The notes beneath the pieces are model-generated. The model had not been told where the DNA came from and did no database searches. It saw only the letters and a program-made list of their open reading frames with translations. From Corynebacterium tuscaniense (GTDB lineage Bacteria; Actinomycetota; Actinomycetes; Mycobacteriales; Mycobacteriaceae), in the NCBI RefSeq assembly GCF_008693065.1, contig NZ_VXKH01000003.1, forward strand, positions 1 to 64,000: a DNA stretch of 64,000 nucleotides, given 5' to 3'. A program made the translations under genes and the position numbers. Position 1 is the first letter of the stretch. Each line of letters opens with the position of its first letter. Positions 19,829-27,869 of this stretch are shown here, piece after piece.

Positions 19829-21613
19829 GTGACCACCGCAACTAACTCAGGTGGCCCGGACCCGGCCAATCAGGCTGAACAGGACGCATCGAGTGGCATC
19901 AACCTATGGGAGGCCGCCGGCCTCCAGGGTGAGTACACGCCACCACCGCGCACCGAAGAAACACTGGTGATGCGTTGCCGCGATCTTCGCCTGGCAACGT
20001 TTGAGGGCACCGAAATCCTCCATGGTGTCGACTTTGATCTCTACCGCGGTGAGATCGTCGGTCTCGTCGGCGAGTCCGGCTCTGGTAAAACCACCGCTGG
20101 TCTTGCCACGATGGGACACTTCCGTACCGGTCTGATCAAGACTGATGGCACTATCACACTGCACACGCGTGATGGTGAATCGATCGACATCTTCAGTCTG
20201 AATGAGGACCAACTACGTGATCTGCGTGGTGGCCGTGTTGCCTACATCCCGCAGGATCCAGCACTGAGCCTGAATCCTGCGATGCGCGTCGGCGACCAGA
20301 TCCGTGAAGTCCTGGACATCCACGGCTACGGTTCCGATGCTCAGGAGCGCGAAGACCGCGTGCGCGAAGTTATGCGTGGCGTGGACTTGCCAGACACCGA
20401 TGAATACTTGAGTCGCTGGCCCCACCAGCTTTCCGGTGGCCAACAGCAGCGCGTCGGTATCGCTATGGCTTTTGCCATGTACCCTGACGTGCTCATCTGT
20501 GATGAGCCGACAACCGGCCTTGACGTGACCACCCAGAACCACGTTTTGAAGACGATTCGCACGATGACGGTGAAGAACGATGTTGCATCGCTCTACATCA
20601 CCCACGATCTTGCTGTTGTTGCGGAACTAGTGGACCGCGTCGTGGTGATGCTGCGCGGTGACATCGTCGAAGAAGGGCCGTACAACACCGTTTTGTACAC
20701 TCCGAAGCACCCGTACACCAAGAAGCTGCTCGCAGCCATTCCGGACCTGGCGGGCCGCAAAGATATCGCTGGCTTTGCCCGCTGGAGTGTTGCGGAAGGT
20801 GCTCAGGGCACCTCTGTTACTGCAGAAACGCCCACAGATAAACAGGAGCAACAACGCAAGCACAATGCGCTGCTAGAGATCCGTGACCTCAAGATGGCGT
20901 ATGGCTCCAACCAGGTGCTCCACGGAATCAACCTGACGGTGGAGCCCGGCGAATCCATCTTGATTCTGGGTGAGTCCGGTTCCGGTAAAACGACATTGTC
21001 GCGTTCTGTAGTGGGCTTGAACGATGGCTACACCGGCGATGTTCTCCTCCGTGGCGAGAAACTTGCTCCGAGTAGTCGTGCCCGCACCCTCCCACAGCGC
21101 AAGGATGTCCAGTACATCTTCCAGTCCCCCTTCTCGTCTTTGAACCCACGCCGCACAATCGGTGAATCAATGAGTGTCCCATTGGTCATTGCGGATGAGC
21201 TTTCTAAGGACGAGCAGCGTGCCATTGTTGAGGAAACTCTAGAAGCTGTACAGCTGGACCGGAGCTTCTACGATCGCCGTCCGGGTGACCTCTCCGGTGG
21301 TGAGCGCCAGCGCGCCGCTATCGGTCGCGCACTGGTGAGCACGCCCTCCGTGCTTGTGTGTGATGAGGTGACATCGGCCCTGGACGTGTCCGTTCAGGCC
21401 AGCATCCTCAAACTGCTCGCCGAACTGCGCCATGAGCGCGATTTGGCCATGTTGTTTGTCACCCACAACATCGCACTCGCCCGCCACATTGCCACTCGCG
21501 TGGCCGTGTTGAACAAGGGCGTCATTGTCGACGAAGGTCCTGTGGACGAGGTTCTGGAAAACCCGCAGCATGAGTACACGAAGGAGCTTCTGGCCAACAT
21601 TCCTTCGCTCTAA
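19829..21613 (+). CDS. Peptide-type ABC importer, double ATPase (DppD-DppF fusion)
   Basis: 594-residue ATP-binding subunit holding both nucleotide-binding domains in one chain. Domain 1: Walker A GESGSGKTTAG, signature [12 protein letters not shown], Walker B VLICDEPTTGLD. Domain 2: Walker A GESGSGKTTLS, signature LSGGERQRAAIG, Walker B VLVCDEVTSALD. A Gln-rich linker near residue 335-350 joins them. Each domain ends with the oligopeptide-transporter element HPYTKKLLAAIPDL or HEYTKELLANIPSL. GTG start two bases after the preceding stop. It completes the importer. Confidence 0.93.
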   Translation: MTTATNSGGPDPANQAEQDASSGINLWEAAGLQGEYTPPPRTEETLVMRCRDLRLATFEGTEILHGVDFDLYRGEIVGLVGESGSGKTTAGLATMGHFRTGLIKTDGTITLHTRDGESIDIFSLNEDQLRDLRGGRVAYIPQDPALSLNPAMRVGDQIREVLDIHGYGSDAQEREDRVREVMRGVDLPDTDEYLSRWPHQLSGGQQQRVGIAMAFAMYPDVLICDEPTTGLDVTTQNHVLKTIRTMTVKNDVASLYITHDLAVVAELVDRVVVMLRGDIVEEGPYNTVLYTPKHPYTKKLLAAIPDLAGRKDIAGFARWSVAEGAQGTSVTAETPTDKQEQQRKHNALLEIRDLKMAYGSNQVLHGINLTVEPGESILILGESGSGKTTLSRSVVGLNDGYTGDVLLRGEKLAPSSRARTLPQRKDVQYIFQSPFSSLNPRRTIGESMSVPLVIADELSKDEQRAIVEETLEAVQLDRSFYDRRPGDLSGGERQRAAIGRALVSTPSVLVCDEVTSALDVSVQASILKLLAELRHERDLAMLFVTHNIALARHIATRVAVLNKGVIVDEGPVDEVLENPQHEYTKELLANIPSL

Positions 21614-21653
21614 TGGTTCCTCGAGCGGTGGGTAAAACACCGTTCGACGCCTT

Positions 21654-21696
21654 CGCCGTCTCCACCGCCACCGACAGGAGGTTGTGGGAGACGGCG
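21654..21696. other. Strong hairpin between the ATPase and acyltransferase genes
   Basis: CGCCGTCTCC pairs perfectly with GGAGACGGCG (10 bp) around a 23-base loop. No U-run follows, so it may end or stabilise the transporter mRNA. Confidence 0.45.
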
Positions 21697-21735
21697 CTCA
21701 AATTTCTGCAGGTCTTAAGGGAAGCATTTCGTCGG

Positions 21736-21792
21736 TACAGTGGGTTGTGTATGCACTTTATTGAAGACCTACCTACAAGGAGGCCTGCACAC
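21736..21792 (+). promoter_or_regulatory. Possible own promoter and strong RBS of the acyltransferase
   Basis: TACAGT (21736-21741) is a plausible -10 box with a weak -35. AAGGAGG (21777-21783) sits nine bases before GTG 21793 and decides that start. Confidence 0.5.
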
Positions 21793-23529
21793 GTGGCTGA
21801 GAAAACCACTATTACCCCGCACCCCTCAACATTGGATCTGAAGGTTCTTGAGGTCCCGCCGCTGTTTGGCACGCTCGATGCGTATAAGCACGCACTCTCA
21901 GCAGTGCTTGATGAGGGTACGTTGAGCCACGCCAACGAAATCGTCGAAAAGTTCCGCACAGGCGCTGGGCCCAAGCTTGATGCTGCGCTGCGTGAGCGCG
22001 CCGAAGCACGCGCGGCCGTGGGCACGAACTGGCTTAACGACGAGTGGTATTCCAGCTATCTCACCGTCCGTGATCCACTGCCGTTGAGCACAAATGTGGG
22101 CTTCCAGCTTGCTCTCCCGGTGAAGCAAACACCCGTCGGCCTGGACCGCGCTGTCGAATTTATCCGACGCGCCGCAGTCGTGCACCTGCAAGTGGCCTCC
22201 AAGGATCTGCCTGAGGATGTGGATGCCCGCGGTAACCGCATCACCCTGAACCAATGGTTCGTTTACGGAGGGGGCCTGCGTCATCCGCTGCCGAATGAAG
22301 ACGCCATTTGGCAAAGCGACCTCGATGAAACGAACCGTGAGATCGGCGTTTTTGTTAACGGTCGCCTCTTTGCCATCCGCATCACTGACAGTTCCGGCAA
22401 ACTCGTCTCTGCCGAGACCTTGCGGTCTGCTTTGGAGAGCATTCAAGCAGCGGCAACTGAACCATCTGACATTGACTTCAACGCTCCTTCCCTCCTGGGA
22501 TCCGGCGTGCTTGGGGAGCTTCTTCCGGAGATACTGAACCAGAGCGACAACGAATCGACGTACAAGCGCTTGAGTGACATGCTCTTCACGGTCGAGCTGC
22601 TTAACGACGAAGACAAGACGAATAACCAGCGCATCCGTGAAGCAACATTCACCCCACGCGGTGCGTGGACGTACAAAGCGTTGAGCTACCAGGTGAGCCT
22701 CAAGGACGAATGGATTGCCGTTCACGTTGAACACTCGTGTATCGACGGTGCCACCTTGGTCACCGCCATGAACCACCTGCAAGCGGTTGAGCTGCCGAGT
22801 GAATCATCCGAGGAACTGACGGAACTCACCCCCGAAGAACTAGTGTGGACGCTGGATGAGGCAACCACGGCAAAGCTCCGCCAGCAGGCCACATCCTATG
22901 CGGAGCTGGCATCGAAATATGCGGTGGAAATCATCGATGCACCGCTGCGGCAGCCAGCTGATCTGCCCTTCAAGTTCAGCCGCGATGCTTCCGCCCAGTT
23001 GATCATGCACATCGCACAGCAGTTGACCTACGGCCGAGTCCGCGCCGTCTACGAAGCAGTGGATATGCGCGAATTCCGTGCCGGCCGAACCGAGTGCTTG
23101 CGCGCTGCTACCCCCGAAGCCGTCGCGTTTGCCCAAAAGCTGGTTGCTGGCACCGCAGCTCAGGACGATCTCCTCGCCGCAGTTAACGCCCACCGCGGCT
23201 GGGTTAAACGCTGCAAGTCCGGCAATGGTTTTGACCGCCACATTCAAATGATGGCCACCATCGATGACAGTGATCCTTTCTTCAACGATGAGGCTGTTCT
23301 TGCCGCGCGTCAGGACTTCCTGTCCACCACCTCCATTGGTGGCGCGAAGCAAATCGTTCGTTACAGCTTTGCGCCAACCTTGCAGGAAGGCTTCGGCATT
23401 TCCTACACTCCCCTCCCGGACGCCACGGAGTACTGCGTCTCCTGGAACGTGGACACAGCGGAGAAGCCGGAGGAGTTCAAGGTGAACCTGCTCAAGGCCT
23501 CCGATTTACTCTGGGATTTCCTGCAGTAA
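21793..23529 (+). CDS. Carnitine/choline O-acyltransferase family enzyme
   Basis: 578-residue enzyme of a family that moves acyl groups between CoA and carnitine or choline. The landmarks of the mammalian enzymes are present in order: start LEVPPLFGTLDAY (19-31); catalytic His314 in VEHSCIDG with an acidic residue at 318; YEAVDMREFRAGRTE (420-434) matching the YES...GRT segment; GFDRHIQMM (479-487); the Ser/Thr cluster LSTTS (510-514); and EGFGISYTP (532-540). Length is near that of carnitine acetyltransferase. GTG 21793 is supported by AAGGAGG; an in-frame ATG at 21613 overlapping the ATPase stop would add 60 residues with no family similarity. Such enzymes are uncommon in bacteria. Position after the ABC importer suggests uptake and use of a carnitine- or choline-like compound (inference). 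Confidence 0.85.
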   Translation: MAEKTTITPHPSTLDLKVLEVPPLFGTLDAYKHALSAVLDEGTLSHANEIVEKFRTGAGPKLDAALRERAEARAAVGTNWLNDEWYSSYLTVRDPLPLSTNVGFQLALPVKQTPVGLDRAVEFIRRAAVVHLQVASKDLPEDVDARGNRITLNQWFVYGGGLRHPLPNEDAIWQSDLDETNREIGVFVNGRLFAIRITDSSGKLVSAETLRSALESIQAAATEPSDIDFNAPSLLGSGVLGELLPEILNQSDNESTYKRLSDMLFTVELLNDEDKTNNQRIREATFTPRGAWTYKALSYQVSLKDEWIAVHVEHSCIDGATLVTAMNHLQAVELPSESSEELTELTPEELVWTLDEATTAKLRQQATSYAELASKYAVEIIDAPLRQPADLPFKFSRDASAQLIMHIAQQLTYGRVRAVYEAVDMREFRAGRTECLRAATPEAVAFAQKLVAGTAAQDDLLAAVNAHRGWVKRCKSGNGFDRHIQMMATIDDSDPFFNDEAVLAARQDFLSTTSIGGAKQIVRYSFAPTLQEGFGISYTPLPDATEYCVSWNVDTAEKPEEFKVNLLKASDLLWDFLQ

Positions 23530-23541
23530 GTCAGCGTGGGT

Positions 23542-23907
23542 TTAGCTCACAAACTTCCCAGAGTATTTGCGCGTTTCGGCGAGCCAGTTTTCCAGCTCGC
23601 CGGCATCCTGCCACAGGTCGTACAACTCGGAGATCGCCGGGTTGACGGCCTGTTCCGCGCGGCGCCGAATCCACTGACGGTCATCGCGGGTAAACGGGAA
23701 AGACAGTGCAGCTGTGTATTCCTCCGATGGCACGAAGCCATTGAGCACCGCTGCCAAAGCCAAAACAGTTTCAGCCTCGTCGGTGCCGAGCGCCCCGCGC
23801 CCGCAATCAAAACGAAATTGCGCCATACGGAAAGACCCGTCGGCCAATGCGGCGACGGTATCCAATGCCTGATCATTATCAAAAGGCCCGATGTCCCACG
23901 TTCCCAT
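23542..23907 (-). CDS. DUF4259 family protein
   Basis: Small cytoplasmic protein of 121 residues that begins with the DUF4259 hallmark MGTWDIGPFDNDQALD and continues with Ala-rich helices; function unknown. ATG 23907 is chosen because the motif starts there; a TTG 11 codons upstream is in frame. No SD is visible; TACTGT lies eight bases upstream, so the mRNA may be leaderless. It is convergent with the acyltransferase gene, 12 bases apart. Confidence 0.85.
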   Translation of the reverse strand: MGTWDIGPFDNDQALDTVAALADGSFRMAQFRFDCGRGALGTDEAETVLALAAVLNGFVPSEEYTAALSFPFTRDDRQWIRRRAEQAVNPAISELYDLWQDAGELENWLAETRKYSGKFVS

Positions 23908-24016
23908 AGGTGGGGACAGTAGGGATAGCAGGTTAATCAAACGTGTCTACGCATTAGCCAGACACTTAACATTGCCGGTCGAGTGAGCAACCTCTTGTGT
24001 TTTTGTCATCATTCCA

Positions 24017-24625
24017 CTACTGGAAAGCTTCGCCTGTTTTCACTGCGTCAATGAGTCGTTTCACCTGTGGCGCGAGTTCTTCCAACGGGCCGTTATTATC
24101 AATAATCCAATCGGCTGCCGCTTTGCGCGCGTCATCGCCAATCTGCTGTTTAATCCGTGCGCGGGCATCAGCCTCATCTAAGCCGCGCGAAGACACAAGG
24201 CGCTTCACACGTTCTTCAGCAGCAACATCCACGACGACGGTGAGATCCATGTCTTTGTTCAACCCGAGCTCGATAAGCAAAGGCATGTCATAGACTGACA
24301 CAGCAACACCATCGGCTTCTGCTTGGATGAACTGCCGGTGGGATTCCGAGCGAATCGCCGGATGCGTGATCGCGTTCAGTTGTTGAGTGGCCCCCTTGTC
24401 CGCGAATGCTCGACGCGCAAGCTCTGCCCGGTCCAGTGAACCATCCACTTTGAGTACATCGTGGCCAAACTCCTCCGCTACTTTGGCGAGGACTGGTGAG
24501 CCAGGTTCCATGATCTCCCGACCGATCTTATCTGCATCTACAACGCGAAAACCCGCTTCGTCCAGCATCGCTGCCACCGTGGTTTTACCGCTGCCAATGC
24601 CACCTGTCAGTCCAATCTTTTTCAT
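24017..24625 (-). CDS. coaE: Dephospho-CoA kinase
   Basis: Last enzyme of CoA synthesis: phosphorylates the 3'-OH of the ribose in dephospho-CoA. 202 residues, with P-loop GLTGGIGSGKTT at the N-terminus, VVDADKIGREIMEPG, and the lid/base region VSVYDMPLLIELG; normal length for the single-domain form (mycobacteria carry a longer one). ATG 24625 is chosen over an upstream in-frame start because TACGGT lies exactly seven bases before it and the rpsA terminator lies just upstream, so coaE has its own leaderless transcript. Confidence 0.95.
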   Translation of the reverse strand: MKKIGLTGGIGSGKTTVAAMLDEAGFRVVDADKIGREIMEPGSPVLAKVAEEFGHDVLKVDGSLDRAELARRAFADKGATQQLNAITHPAIRSESHRQFIQAEADGVAVSVYDMPLLIELGLNKDMDLTVVVDVAAEERVKRLVSSRGLDEADARARIKQQIGDDARKAAADWIIDNNGPLEELAPQVKRLIDAVKTGEAFQ

Positions 24626-24638
24626 GCCCGCCACCGTA
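24626..24638 (-). promoter_or_regulatory. -10 box of leaderless coaE
   Basis: TACGGT on the minus strand (24638-24633) ends seven bases before ATG 24625. Confidence 0.5.
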
Positions 24639-24652
24639 GTCGAGTTCAGAGT

Positions 24653-24685
24653 AGAGAAAAAGGCCCGCACCTTTCGGTACGGACC
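24653..24685 (-). terminator. Terminator of rpsA
   Basis: On the minus strand GGTCCGTACC pairs with GGTGCGGGCC (10 pairs, two G-U) around a GAAA tetraloop, followed by TTTTTCTCT. Confidence 0.85.
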
Positions 24686-24715
24686 TGGCTCGCTGGAGGC
24701 CTTTCGGCTGCTCCC

Positions 24716-24775
24716 TAGCGATGAGTCGCTTCCGTCAACTCCGTAGTGATGAGTCGCTGAAGCGACTCATCACTA
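24716..24775. repeat. TAGYGATGAGTCGCT repeats with a 15-bp palindrome over the rpsA stop
   Basis: TAGCGATGAGTCGCT (24716-24730) is repeated as TAGTGATGAGTCGCT (24744-24758), which pairs perfectly with AGCGACTCATCACTA (24761-24775) across two bases. The rpsA stop codon (24775-24773) is inside the palindrome. Confidence 0.85.
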
Positions 24776-26251
24776 GTTGCCAGCGAGCTTCTCGCGTAGA
24801 GCAGCGAGCTGCTCATCGGAAGCAAGGGAACCACCCTGCTCAGCCTCGCCAGCGGACGGAGCTGCCGGAGCTGCAGCATCGCCGGAGGTGGAGCTGTAGT
24901 TGGTCGGGGTAGCGCCCTCACCGTTGGCCTCAGCCTCTGCTGCGGCAGCACGGTTGCGTTCGATCTGAGCGGTGTGAGCCTCGTGCAGGCGTGCAGCCTC
25001 GGCGTAGCGAGCCTCCCACTCCTGACGTGCCTCGTCGTAGCCTTCCATCCACTCGTTGGTCTCCGGGTCGAAGCCCTCCGGGAAGATGTAGTTGCCCTGC
25101 TCGTCGTAGGAGTCGGCCATGCCGTAGCGGGACGGATCGAACTCCTCCGAGTAGTCCTCGTCTGCCTGCTTGAGAGACAGGGAGATGCGGCGACGGTCCA
25201 GGTCAATGTCGATGACCTTGACCATGACTTCCTGGCCAACACCAACAACTTGGTCCGGCACATCCACGTGGCGCTGAGCCAACTCGGAGATGTGGACGAG
25301 GCCCTCGATGCCCTCCTCGACGCGAACGAATGCGCCGAACGGGACGAGTTTGGTGACCTTGCCTGGGACGATCTGGCCCACAGCGTGGGTGCGGGCGAAG
25401 ACGCGCCACGGATCTTCCTGGGTTGCCTTCAGGGACAGGGACACGCGCTCGCGGTCGAGATCGACGTCGAGGACCTCGACGGTGACCTCGTCGCCAACAG
25501 TGACAACCTCGGATGGGTGGTCGATGTGCTTCCAGGACAGCTCGGACACGTGGACCAGGCCGTCAACGCCACCGAGGTCGACGAATGCACCGAAGTTGAC
25601 GATGGAGGAGACAACACCCTTGCGGACCTGCCCCTTCTCCAGCTGGTGCAGGAAGTCGGAGCGGACTGCAGACTGGGTCTCCTCAAGGTATGCACGACGG
25701 GACAGAACAACGTTGTTGCGGTGCTTGTCCAGCTCGATGATCTTGGCTTCGAGCTCCTGGCCGATGTACGGATCCAGGTCACGCACGCGACGCATCTCAA
25801 CGAGTGAGGCCGGCAGGAAGCCACGAAGGCCAATGTCGAGAATGAGACCACCCTTGACAACCTCGATGACTGTACCGGTAACCGGCTGGTCGTTGGCCTG
25901 GAGCTCCTCGATGGTGCCCCATGCACGCTCGTACTGTGCTCGCTTCTTGGACAGAAGCAGACGACCTTCCTTGTCCTCCTTGGTCAGGACAAGCGCGTCA
26001 ATCTCATCGCCGATCTGAACGACCTCATCCGGGTCGACGTCATGCTTGATGGAGAGTTCGCGGGTCGGGATGACGCCTTCGGTCTTGTATCCAATGTCGA
26101 GAAGAACCTCATCATGATCGACCTTGACGACGGTGCCGGTGACAATATCGCCATCATTGAAGTACTTGATGGTCGCGTCAACTGCGGCAAGAAAATCCTC
26201 AGCGCTGCCGATGTCGTTGATGGCAACCTGCGGGGTAGTAGAAGTGGGCAT
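24773..26251 (-). CDS. rpsA: 30S ribosomal protein S1
   Basis: mRNA-binding ribosomal protein of 492 residues with four S1 (OB-fold) repeats starting near residues 35, 120, 207 and 294 (for example GDIVTGTVVKV, GQVRKGVVSSIVNFGAFVDLGGVDGLVHVSEL, GQIVPGKVTKLVPFGAFVRVEEGIEGLVHISEL), followed by an Ala/Glu-rich C-terminal tail typical of actinobacterial S1. In organisms with many leaderless mRNAs its role in translation initiation is of interest. It is monocistronic here, ending in a palindrome and a strong terminator. Confidence 0.97.
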   Translation of the reverse strand: MPTSTTPQVAINDIGSAEDFLAAVDATIKYFNDGDIVTGTVVKVDHDEVLLDIGYKTEGVIPTRELSIKHDVDPDEVVQIGDEIDALVLTKEDKEGRLLLSKKRAQYERAWGTIEELQANDQPVTGTVIEVVKGGLILDIGLRGFLPASLVEMRRVRDLDPYIGQELEAKIIELDKHRNNVVLSRRAYLEETQSAVRSDFLHQLEKGQVRKGVVSSIVNFGAFVDLGGVDGLVHVSELSWKHIDHPSEVVTVGDEVTVEVLDVDLDRERVSLSLKATQEDPWRVFARTHAVGQIVPGKVTKLVPFGAFVRVEEGIEGLVHISELAQRHVDVPDQVVGVGQEVMVKVIDIDLDRRRISLSLKQADEDYSEEFDPSRYGMADSYDEQGNYIFPEGFDPETNEWMEGYDEARQEWEARYAEAARLHEAHTAQIERNRAAAAEAEANGEGATPTNYSSTSGDAAAPAAPSAGEAEQGGSLASDEQLAALREKLAGN

Positions 26252-26593
26252 AAGTTATGTTGCTCCGAAACGGATAGGAGATAGCAAATGGACATGAGCG
26301 CATCTCTCGATACTCCGACTCGTGGATATCAAATCCGTGTATGAGCTGGTGTTTCGATCTCGCCCCCAGCGCGGACGGCCCTCCTATAATGACCGGCTCC
26401 TCGACAAAAGCGTAGATACGCTCGTTCGAGATTAGTCCATTTTCCCAGCTTGAGCAAACTTTAGGCGCATGCGTCGCCAAGCCATTACCGACGGCGATTT
26501 GAGCATTCCGCAACGAACCCCACTAGGCTTGTACAGCCAAACAAATTTTTGATAGCGCCCGAAGCTTTAGCCCGGCGCATAGGTGGTGTTTTT
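26252..26593. promoter_or_regulatory. Intergenic region between rpsA and the YkvI-like gene
   Basis: 342 bases. It must contain the rpsA promoter; on the minus strand TTGTCG (about 26406-26401) and TATAGG (about 26387-26382) are possible boxes but their spacing is poor, giving a leader of about 130 bases. I see no gene or RNA element. Confidence 0.35.
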
Positions 26594-27850
26594 ATGTTAA
26601 AACGCGGTATCGGTATCGGTTTCGCGTTCATTGGCGTCGTTGTTGGCGCCGGTTTCGCTTCCGGCATGGAGGCTTTCCAATACTTCGTGTCCTATGGCCA
26701 CATGGGTCTGTGGGGCATCGCTCTAGCAGGAATTGTCATGGCTCTGGCTGCCGTGGCTTTCCTCGCCTTCGGGTCCTACTTCCGCGCGACGGAGCACACA
26801 CGCGTCTTCGGCGCAGTATCCGATGGATTGTCCTCGAAGATCATGGACTGGTCCGCTATCGCCTGCATGTTCAGCGTTGGCTTTGTCATGTTCGCGGGCG
26901 CCGGTTCCAACCTGGAACAGGCCTACGGCTGGCCGATCTATGTCGGCGGTGTGTCCATGCTCATCATCATGCTGCTGGTGGGCCGCCTAGATGTGGACAA
27001 GATCTCGGTTATCTTGGGTCTCGTTACTCCCCTGTTGATCATCTTCGTGCTCATTGCCTCAATCTGGACGTTTACCCACGCGAGCGTGGATATCGCCGCA
27101 CAAAGCGCATGGACCAAAGAACATGTCGCCGGCGCGACAGGCGCACCAACTTGGTGGCTCGGGGCACTCAACCACACCGGACTGAACGCGCTATGCACGG
27201 TGTCCATGGCCATTGTCATCGGTGGCGATAATTTTGATAACAAGTCCGTACGCATTGGCGGCCTCATCGCGGGCGCATTGTATGCACTGATGCTTGCACT
27301 GCTCGTGGTCACCTTGTTCATCGAAGCGCAAGCCGTCAACGGCGATGACATGCCGCTGCTCACCGTACTGTTCAACATCAACCCGGTCCTGGGCCAGGTA
27401 ATGACATGGGTGATTTTCCTCATGGTCTTCAACACCTGCTTGGGCATGATCTACGCCATGGCAAAGCGGCTTACCCGCGATAAACCGGAGAACTTCTACA
27501 AGGTGTACGTGGTCGCCTGCATCATCGGCTTCATCCTGTCCTTCATTGGGTTCAAGACATTAGTGGCTAACCTCTACCCGATCTTGGGTTACCTGGGGCT
27601 CTTCGTCATCGCGATCATGGTGTACCAGTACTTCCACTACCGCGATCATCTAGCCAAGGAGAGCGAGGTGCGCACGGCCGCAGTGGACATCGTTACCGAT
27701 GAGGAAAATTTGGACCCGGACAGTGAATTCGCGGATATGACCCTGGCGGAGCTCGCCGAGGAGTCCAGCCTTGACCTTGAGGAGTTCAAAGAAGGCCTCG
27801 AATCAGAGATGGAAGCCTTTGGCTCCGACACGGAGTCAAAGAAGGACTAA
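26594..27850 (+). CDS. YkvI family membrane transporter
   Basis: Polytopic membrane protein of 418 residues and about ten segments, resembling Bacillus YkvI and the APC-type transporter superfamily. The first helix has the hallmark VGAGFASGME, fitting a Gly-rich unwound helix. The C-terminal 55 residues are hydrophilic and very acidic (for example LAELAEESSLDLEEFKEGLE), unusual for the family. ATG 26594 is preferred over a TTG 15 codons upstream because the first helix begins directly after MLKRG. Substrate unknown. It is convergent with polA. Confidence 0.8.
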   Translation: MLKRGIGIGFAFIGVVVGAGFASGMEAFQYFVSYGHMGLWGIALAGIVMALAAVAFLAFGSYFRATEHTRVFGAVSDGLSSKIMDWSAIACMFSVGFVMFAGAGSNLEQAYGWPIYVGGVSMLIIMLLVGRLDVDKISVILGLVTPLLIIFVLIASIWTFTHASVDIAAQSAWTKEHVAGATGAPTWWLGALNHTGLNALCTVSMAIVIGGDNFDNKSVRIGGLIAGALYALMLALLVVTLFIEAQAVNGDDMPLLTVLFNINPVLGQVMTWVIFLMVFNTCLGMIYAMAKRLTRDKPENFYKVYVVACIIGFILSFIGFKTLVANLYPILGYLGLFVIAIMVYQYFHYRDHLAKESEVRTAAVDIVTDEENLDPDSEFADMTLAELAEESSLDLEEFKEGLESEMEAFGSDTESKKD

Positions 27851-27869
27851 GCTCGCCTACTGGCGTCGC

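Noticed and set aside
21613-21792. 60-residue N-terminal extension of the acyltransferase
   Set aside because: No family similarity in these residues, while GTG 21793 has a strong AAGGAGG site and begins with the family N-terminus.
25290-26018. Long open frame on the plus strand within rpsA
   Set aside because: Shadow of the S1 repeats; the codon pattern and protein match rpsA on the minus strand.
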